Positions 6,154-10,125 of a stretch of DNA of 10,125 nt are shown in pieces. The DNA is taken from the NCBI GenBank assembly GCA_029857975.1, contig JAOUFX010000053.1:1-10125 (forward strand), read 5' to 3'. The stretch comes from Deltaproteobacteria bacterium (GTDB lineage Bacteria > Desulfobacterota > SM23-61). The notes under the pieces are model-generated. The model saw only the letters and a list, made by a program, of their open reading frames with translations. It was not told the DNA's origin and ran no database searches. Within the stretch, counting starts at the first letter, position 1. Each line of letters opens with the position of its first letter. The position numbers and the translations under genes were made by a program.

Positions 6154-7359
6154 CTATTTCAGTTTTGAAAAGTCAAACGTTTGGCTACCCAGGCTTCCTT
6201 TGAAGGGGGATACATCTTTTTGCAATTGAATCGCCTTTTGAATTTCGTCATTGCCCCGGGTATCTCCGAGCAGAATCGCTCCCACGATCACCTTATCCTT
6301 CAAGACCAATTTCCGGTAAGTCCTTCTGGCTTCATCTTTCATAACGATCGCTTCCATCTTTCCTTCGGGGTCAATCTCTCCTGCAGCCATCAAATCAATC
6401 CCCACAACTTTGAGGGTGTTGGCAGGTACCGTCCCCTGGTACCGCAGCTCTTGCCCTGCCATATTGGACCCGGCGACTCTTCCCTGCTCCATGGATGCCG
6501 GCCAGATCCCATAATATCTCCCTCTATGTTCTACGAGATCCCCGGCAGCGAAAATCCCTTCCAGCCCAGTTCTCATCCCGTCATCTACTTTGACCCCTTT
6601 GTCAACTTGTAGGTCCAAAGATTTTTTTAAGGCCACTTCTGGCCTGACCCCCGCGGAAATTAGCACCATTTCCGTTTTTAACCTCTCCCCTCCTTCCAGG
6701 CAGACCCAAAAGCCATTTTTTTCGGGAATGATTTCTTGGATCTTGGCCCCCAGGAAAAAGCGAAAACCCATTTCCTCCATCTGGCTTTTGAGCAGGGCAG
6801 CTCCGGCAACATCCATCTGCCGCGGAAGAAGCCTTGGAAAAAACTCGACCACGGAAACTTCCAATCCCACCTGGCGCAAGCCGTTTCCTGCCTCCAGGCC
6901 GAGCAATCCGCCGCCGATCACAACCGCTTTTTGGCATTGTTGAGCTCTCCGGCGAATGCGCTCGGCGTCCTCAATCGTCCGCAGCGTATAAACCCCTGGG
7001 GATTGTGACCCCGGAATGGGGGGGAGGAAACTGTTTCCGCCGCAGGCCAGCAGGAGCTTGTCATAGGAAAATCTCCTTCCGCTCTTGGCGACAACCGCTT
7101 TTTGCGGGGCTTCGACCTCAACAATCTCGGTGGCTAAATGGAGTTCTATCCGGTTTTGGTCATACCATTTCTCATTGTGGATCGTAAAATCTTTCACTTG
7201 CTTCCGCCCGGCTAAATACTCCGGTAGCGCCGGCACATAATAAAAATAATATTTTTCCCTGGAAAACATCAAAATATTTCCCTGAGAATCGATTTTCCGG
7301 ATGCTTTCTGCCGCCGAGTTGCCCGCCACCCCATTCCCGATAATCAGATAGGTCGTCAT
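6154..7359 (-). CDS. FAD- and NAD(P)-dependent oxidoreductase, NADH:rubredoxin/nitrite-reductase-like
   Basis: The 401-residue product has the two Rossmann folds of the pyridine-nucleotide-disulfide oxidoreductase superfamily: an FAD site at 6-13 (IIGNGVAG), the NAD(P) site at 147-154 (VIGGGLLG) and the second FAD motif GIFAAGD at 268-274. There is no CxxxxC redox disulfide after the first motif, so it is not a disulfide reductase. The C-terminal segment TLKVVGIDLMAAGEIDPEG (315-333) resembles NADH:rubredoxin oxidoreductase and the FAD part of NirB. It probably passes electrons from NAD(P)H to rubredoxin or another small carrier, perhaps in oxygen protection. The start at 7359 was chosen over an in-frame TTG at 7401 because AGGAG lies six bases upstream. 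Partner unknown; no rubredoxin gene is in the window. Confidence 0.88.
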   Translation of the reverse strand: MTTYLIIGNGVAGNSAAESIRKIDSQGNILMFSREKYYFYYVPALPEYLAGRKQVKDFTIHNEKWYDQNRIELHLATEIVEVEAPQKAVVAKSGRRFSYDKLLLACGGNSFLPPIPGSQSPGVYTLRTIEDAERIRRRAQQCQKAVVIGGGLLGLEAGNGLRQVGLEVSVVEFFPRLLPRQMDVAGAALLKSQMEEMGFRFFLGAKIQEIIPEKNGFWVCLEGGERLKTEMVLISAGVRPEVALKKSLDLQVDKGVKVDDGMRTGLEGIFAAGDLVEHRGRYYGIWPASMEQGRVAGSNMAGQELRYQGTVPANTLKVVGIDLMAAGEIDPEGKMEAIVMKDEARRTYRKLVLKDKVIVGAILLGDTRGNDEIQKAIQLQKDVSPFKGSLGSQTFDFSKLK

Positions 7360-7389
7360 TTTTTTCTCCTGGGTTGATTGATGTTTTTT

Positions 7390-7418
7390 ATTATACAACA
7401 ATGATGATCTCGTAAAAA
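7390..7418 (-). promoter_or_regulatory. Possible promoter of the FAD oxidoreductase gene
   Basis: A perfect TATAAT sits on the minus strand at 7395-7390. Seventeen bases upstream is TTTTTA (7418-7413), only three matches to the -35 consensus and lying inside the terminal repeat of the neighbouring element. The start codon is about 30 bases beyond the -10 box. The -10 is strong but the -35 is poor, so this stays tentative. Confidence 0.35.
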
Positions 7419-7555
7419 GTCAAAATTGGGAGGGCAAAGTAAAAAGCTCCAGATGCAAGGCGCTCAAAACCTGAGGAGAGAGGCGTACTTACAAGGTACG
7501 CCGCAACGACGAAGGTGAAGCGCAACGCCGCAGATGGACTTTTTACGAAGCCATC
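7403..7555. mobile_element. 153-bp element with terminal inverted repeats (MITE/REP-like)
   Basis: The ends are inverted repeats: 7403-7421 pairs with 7537-7555 at 16 of 19 positions, including a perfect 12-base core, TCGTAAAAAGTC and GACTTTTTACGA. Inside is a perfect 7-bp hairpin, GGCGTAC (7482-7488) with GTACGCC (7496-7502), and a GC-rich segment rich in CGCAACG and GCCGC. There is no coding capacity, so it would have to be mobilised in trans. I recall very similar TCGTAAAAAGTC-bounded elements in deltaproteobacterial intergenic regions, which I cannot check here. It separates two divergent genes. No clear target-site duplication is visible at the edges. Confidence 0.72.
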
Positions 7556-7626
7556 AACAATCATTCCAACGTAACACTGATTTAGAAGCTTGGCCAGGGG
7601 GAGATCTGAGGAAATTGGAAATTGAC

Positions 7627-7655
7627 TTGACAGATTTTCACACCCCTCCTAATAT
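7627..7655 (+). promoter_or_regulatory. Promoter candidate for the DUF3108 gene
   Basis: A perfect TTGACA (7627-7632) is followed after exactly 17 bases by TAATAT (7650-7655), four of six to consensus. Transcription would start near 7662, leaving only about nine bases before the ATG at 7671. That matches the lack of a ribosome binding site in front of this gene. Confidence 0.5.
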
Positions 7656-7670
7656 TTTTTTAAGACAGCT

Positions 7671-8519
7671 ATGACACCAAAACTCAATTTCATTACCTCC
7701 TTTTGGCTTTTCCTTTTCTTCCTTCTTCCCGGTATTTCCCGGGGGGAGAATACGGCGGATCCAATTGGGCAAGGATTTTCCGGAGAAGTGTTAGAATATA
7801 AGGTTGGATTCTGGATATTTTTTCCAGTCGGAGGAGGAATGGCCGATTTTCGTAATTTGGGAAACGGCAAATACATGGTTTTCCACGAGGGGAAAGCCGA
7901 TGGCTTAATGGGATGGTTAACCCGTTATCGGCGGGAAGTTTATCGGTCCATGATGGGCACGATCAATAACGGCCAGAGGCTTATTCCCCTTCGTTTTGAG
8001 GAAAATTCCATCATCGGGAAATGGTTCCGCAAAAAAACCACGGTGTACGATTATGCCGCCCGTAAGGTATCAATTGAGATTGAAAAAGAAGGAGAGAAAA
8101 ACCGCGAAGAGCTGGAAATTCCCCTCGGGATCGTCTACGATGACCCAGTAACCGCCTTTTATAATTTCCGTTTTGGGGTGTATGGCAAAGTAGAACCAGG
8201 AAAAGAATTTATTTTAAGGACTTTGCCCAGGAAAGGGGAAGAGACGATCCGTTTGCGCGTGGCTTCAAAAGAGGAAACCGCAATCAAACGCGCGGAGGAA
8301 ACCGATAAATCGGGGAAAGAATTCTTCGTTCGGATTCTTTTAAATAGAGAAATGTGGGGCCGGAAAAAGGGGGAGTTGGAAATCTGGTTTAACCGAGAAC
8401 TCGTCCCGATCTCAGGGGTGGTCAAAGATATTCGCTTCTTCGGCGATGTTAAGGGCAAACTTACTTATCGCGGCTTGATGAACTTTTCGGAAAGGCCCGC
8501 TCCCCCCTCGGGAAAGTAG
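7671..8519 (+). CDS. Secreted DUF3108 domain protein
   Basis: The 282-residue protein has an N-terminal signal peptide (basic K4, hydrophobic core 8-21, likely cleavage near residue 25), so it is exported to the periplasm or outer membrane face. The mature part follows the DUF3108 pattern: GEVLEYKVGFWIFFPVGGGMADF (38-60) where the family has a Y-x-V strand and a Gly turn, LIPLRFEEN (104-112), the DDPVTAFYNFR block (157-167) followed by EPGKEF, and a late strand GELEIWFNRELVPI (234-247). The family has no defined activity that I know; its beta-rich fold suggests an envelope binding or transport role. An in-frame TAA at 7650-7652 excludes a longer start, and the ATG lacks a Shine-Dalgarno sequence. 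Its last 59 bases overlap the convergent HD gene. Confidence 0.8.
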   Translation: MTPKLNFITSFWLFLFFLLPGISRGENTADPIGQGFSGEVLEYKVGFWIFFPVGGGMADFRNLGNGKYMVFHEGKADGLMGWLTRYRREVYRSMMGTINNGQRLIPLRFEENSIIGKWFRKKTTVYDYAARKVSIEIEKEGEKNREELEIPLGIVYDDPVTAFYNFRFGVYGKVEPGKEFILRTLPRKGEETIRLRVASKEETAIKRAEETDKSGKEFFVRILLNREMWGRKKGELEIWFNRELVPISGVVKDIRFFGDVKGKLTYRGLMNFSERPAPPSGK

Positions 8520-9057
8520 GGGACGGAAGGGAAATAAGAGATTCTGGTTTAATGGAAAGTTTCTCAAAGATGCGCTTCTCCAGCGCCAGACTTTTTTTCT
8601 CCAAAGCTTCCAACCAGGAAAGGGCTGCAGGGTTTTTTCCGTATCGTTCTTTGAGGTCCTGGAAACGTTCCTTTAGAGAGACCACGGACGTGTGTTGAAC
8701 GCGTTTATCGGCATAATGCACCATCGCCGCTTCGGTGATCTGATTGGGGGGAGTTCCATCATCCAAAACTACATGTTGGCGGACGATTTCAGCTACCTCG
8801 GGATACCCTAAACGCTTGAGCAAGATAGCCCCGGCTTGCGAATGGTTTTCCCCTGTATGTATCCCTTCCATCTTAGCAATGTCGTGCAGGAGGGAACCGG
8901 CTTCTACCACCGCTTGATCCAACTTTTCTCCCTGATGATTGAGTTCCTGGCAGAGGTGCAGGGCCACCCGATGGACCACACGACTGTGCTGGATGATATG
9001 TTCAGGAACCTTATAGGCCTGCAAGAGAGCGCAACATTCTTTCAGCGTTGGAACCAT
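8461..9057 (-). CDS. HD-domain (HDIG-type) phosphohydrolase
   Basis: The 198-residue product carries the metal-binding pattern of HD-superfamily phosphohydrolases: H24 (HSRVVH), H58-D59 in SLLHDIAK, H72 and H95 further on, and D117 in YADKR. Such stand-alone proteins hydrolyse phosphate esters, possibly nucleotides or nucleic-acid ends; the substrate is unknown. The start at 9057 was chosen because GGAGG lies four bases upstream and MVPTLKEC is the natural family beginning; a start at 9102 would precede the promoter candidate's start site. Residues after about 175 (LPSPTFPRGERAF and a serine-rich end) are low-complexity and lie over the 3' end of the DUF3108 gene, so they are probably a read-through tail not part of the fold. 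Confidence 0.87.
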   Translation of the reverse strand: MVPTLKECCALLQAYKVPEHIIQHSRVVHRVALHLCQELNHQGEKLDQAVVEAGSLLHDIAKMEGIHTGENHSQAGAILLKRLGYPEVAEIVRQHVVLDDGTPPNQITEAAMVHYADKRVQHTSVVSLKERFQDLKERYGKNPAALSWLEALEKKSLALEKRIFEKLSIKPESLISLPSPTFPRGERAFPKSSSSRDK

Positions 9058-9072
9058 TTTACCTCCGTAATG

Positions 9073-9102
9073 AATATACCATTTCTCTTTCTTTCCTGGC
9101 AA
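9073..9102 (-). promoter_or_regulatory. Promoter of the HD gene with overlapping palindrome
   Basis: On the minus strand TTGCCA (9102-9097) and TATATT (9078-9073) are 18 bases apart, each five of six to consensus, and TGG directly precedes the -10 box as an extended -10 element. A perfect 10-bp palindrome, GGCAATTGCC at 9098-9107, covers the -35 box and would be a natural operator. Transcription would start near 9066, at the edge of the ribosome binding site. Confidence 0.5.
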
Positions 9103-9298
9103 TTGCCGATTGATCTGACCTCAATGAATTTTCTTCTCCTACCCATCTCCTGGTTGAGATTCTTTCCAAGATCGTAATAGGATGGAAAGGGATCAGGGGT
9201 CAGCGGATCTCTGAATTCGGAATGATCAATTACCTTTTTCCGATGGGCGAGCAATTTTCTGCGATCCAAGTGCTACATTTCGCATTAGATTAGATCGT

Positions 9299-9327
9299 TT
9301 GACTTTTCCCTATAATTTTGATAGATT
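9299..9327 (+). promoter_or_regulatory. Promoter candidate for tig
   Basis: TTGACT (9299-9304) with a 17-base spacer leads to TAGATT (9322-9327), five and four matches to consensus. A perfect TATAAT at 9311-9316 lies inside the spacer but has no good -35 box, so the exact start is uncertain. Either gives a leader of roughly 150 bases. The rest of the 429-bp gap from 9058 holds the HD promoter, the short repeat at 9429-9455 and otherwise nothing I recognise. Confidence 0.4.
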
Positions 9328-9428
9328 AAATATAAAAGTTTGTTCCATGGACATTGGCCGCAGCTCACAGAACTCCAAGAGGAATTACCTCCCTCACCTC
9401 CCCTTCCCTGAAGGCAAGGCATTATTTT

Positions 9429-9455
9429 CTGTGCCCTCTGTGGCCTCTGTGGTAA
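9429..9455 (+). repeat. Three-copy 9-bp tandem repeat (CTGTGGCCT type)
   Basis: Three consecutive 9-base units read CTGTGCCCT, CTGTGGCCT and CTGTGGTAA. The run continues into AAAGAGATC and TTCATCCGTG. I recall similar CTCTGTGG...CATCCGTG intergenic motifs in several proteobacterial genomes, so it may be part of a dispersed element. It lies in the tig leader, ending 31 bases before the start codon. Confidence 0.5.
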
Positions 9456-9486
9456 AGAGATCTATTCATCCGTGAAAGAGGTGCGC

Positions 9487-10125
9487 ATGAAGGTACAAAT
9501 CGAAACCATCAGCCCATATGAAAAAAAAATCTTCTTCGAAATCCCCAGCAACACTGTTGCCGAAGAACTGGAGTCTACCTACCGGACATTAAACCAGAAT
9601 GTAAAAATCAAAGGATTTCGTCCTGGGAAGGTCCCCCGGTCTATCCTTAGCCGCTATTATAAGACTAAAATTGAGGAAGAGGTTGCTTCCAAGCTGATCA
9701 TAGATTCTTTCAGGAAAGCGGTGGCCGAACATCACCTTTTGCCCGTTGCCGAACCCACAGTCCTTGACCGGGTCTTTGAGGAAGGAAAGGATTTTACTTA
9801 TACCGTTACGGTTGAAGTGAAACCTGAAGTCACGGTCGATAGGTACTTGGGGTTGGAAGTAGAGATGCCCGTAGTCAGCGTTTCTGATGAGGAAGTCGAA
9901 GCCCAACTCAAAATTGTTCAGGACTCCCATGCCCAACTGAAACCCCTGGATGTACCTCGCCCCATCCAGGAGAAAGACTTTGTCATCCTCGATTTTGAGG
10001 GCAGCCTGTCGGGAAAGCCCTTAGAGGGATGGAAGGTCAACAACCATCTCGTGGAAGCTGCTTCCAAAACGTTGGTCGGAGATTTAGACCTGCAGTTAAT
10101 CGGCCTTTCCCAAAACGAGGAGAAA
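9487..10125 (+). CDS. tig: Trigger factor, N-terminal part (cut by window edge)
   Basis: Trigger factor is the ribosome-bound chaperone that meets nascent chains at the exit tunnel. The first 213 residues are visible. The ribosome-binding domain carries the signature GFRPGKVP at residues 43-50, followed by the expected helices (VASKLIIDSFRKAVAEHHLLPVAEP) and strands ending VEVKPEVTV. From about 160 the PPIase (FKBP-like) domain begins with EKDFVILDFEGSLSG. Its later part reads LEGWKVNNHLVEAASKTLVGDLDLQLIGL, where the family usually has EGG and IPGFE; the aromatic pocket residues seem lost, so prolyl isomerase activity is doubtful. The ATG at 9487 has AGAGGTG three bases upstream; an in-frame GTG at 9481 is a less likely start. 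tig commonly precedes clpP and clpX, which would lie beyond the window. Confidence 0.93.
   Translation, partial: MKVQIETISPYEKKIFFEIPSNTVAEELESTYRTLNQNVKIKGFRPGKVPRSILSRYYKTKIEEEVASKLIIDSFRKAVAEHHLLPVAEPTVLDRVFEEGKDFTYTVTVEVKPEVTVDRYLGLEVEMPVVSVSDEEVEAQLKIVQDSHAQLKPLDVPRPIQEKDFVILDFEGSLSGKPLEGWKVNNHLVEAASKTLVGDLDLQLIGLSQNEEK

Noticed and set aside
9188..9240. GATC-bounded stretch with GGGGTCAG upstream of tig
   Set aside because: Short matches to the end of the hydrolase gene (about 4217-4230) are too brief to be called a repeat, and no palindrome or gene is present.

Overview
The window looks like chromosomal DNA of an anaerobic deltaproteobacterium in the broad sense (Desulfobacterota-like). 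This rests on the gene content: a tungsten-type aldehyde:ferredoxin oxidoreductase with MoaD-like partners, a NADH:rubredoxin-reductase-like flavoprotein, DUF3014 and DUF3108 proteins, an HDIG-type phosphohydrolase and a Crp-like sensor domain of a type common in that group. Short dispersed repeats in the gaps fit the same picture. The placement is inference; there is no rRNA or other marker to fix it.

Layout. (1) Positions 1-512 hold the 3' end of a DUF3014 protein on the + strand. (2) Positions 513-1197 have no convincing gene: a dispersed repeat copy, a GC-rich two-tier palindrome, then a very AT-rich tract. (3) Positions 1198-1380 hold a small + strand gene of unknown function. (4) Positions 7359 down to 1456 are a long block of minus-strand genes, read in this order: an FAD/NAD(P)-dependent oxidoreductase, a cyclic-nucleotide-binding-domain protein, an alpha/beta-hydrolase lipoprotein, the aldehyde:ferredoxin oxidoreductase and two MoaD/ThiS-like proteins. 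(5) Positions 7360-7670 are a divergent intergenic region with a 153-bp element bounded by inverted repeats. (6) Positions 7671-8519 hold a secreted DUF3108 protein (+), whose 3' end overlaps a convergent HD-domain phosphohydrolase (-). (7) Positions 9058-9486 are a divergent promoter region leading to trigger factor (tig, +), which runs off the right edge.

How the genes may work together. The clearest unit is the aor operon: one promoter candidate about 200 bp upstream, the tungstoenzyme, a hairpin in a 112-bp gap, then two ubiquitin-fold proteins one base apart. The first ends in the Gly-Gly type tail expected of a sulfur carrier for pyranopterin synthesis; the second lacks it and has a C-terminal extension. 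The enzyme would oxidise aldehydes to acids with ferredoxin as acceptor, or work in reverse. The flavoprotein, sensor-like protein and hydrolase upstream share its strand, but the gaps between them make one long operon unlikely.

The least expected structure is a pair of about 165-bp repeats in inverted orientation, 5.3 kb apart. Each lies 13-17 bp beyond a stop codon and in the same sense as the gene it follows. No CRISPR array, tRNA, rRNA, transposase or recognisable defence system is visible.
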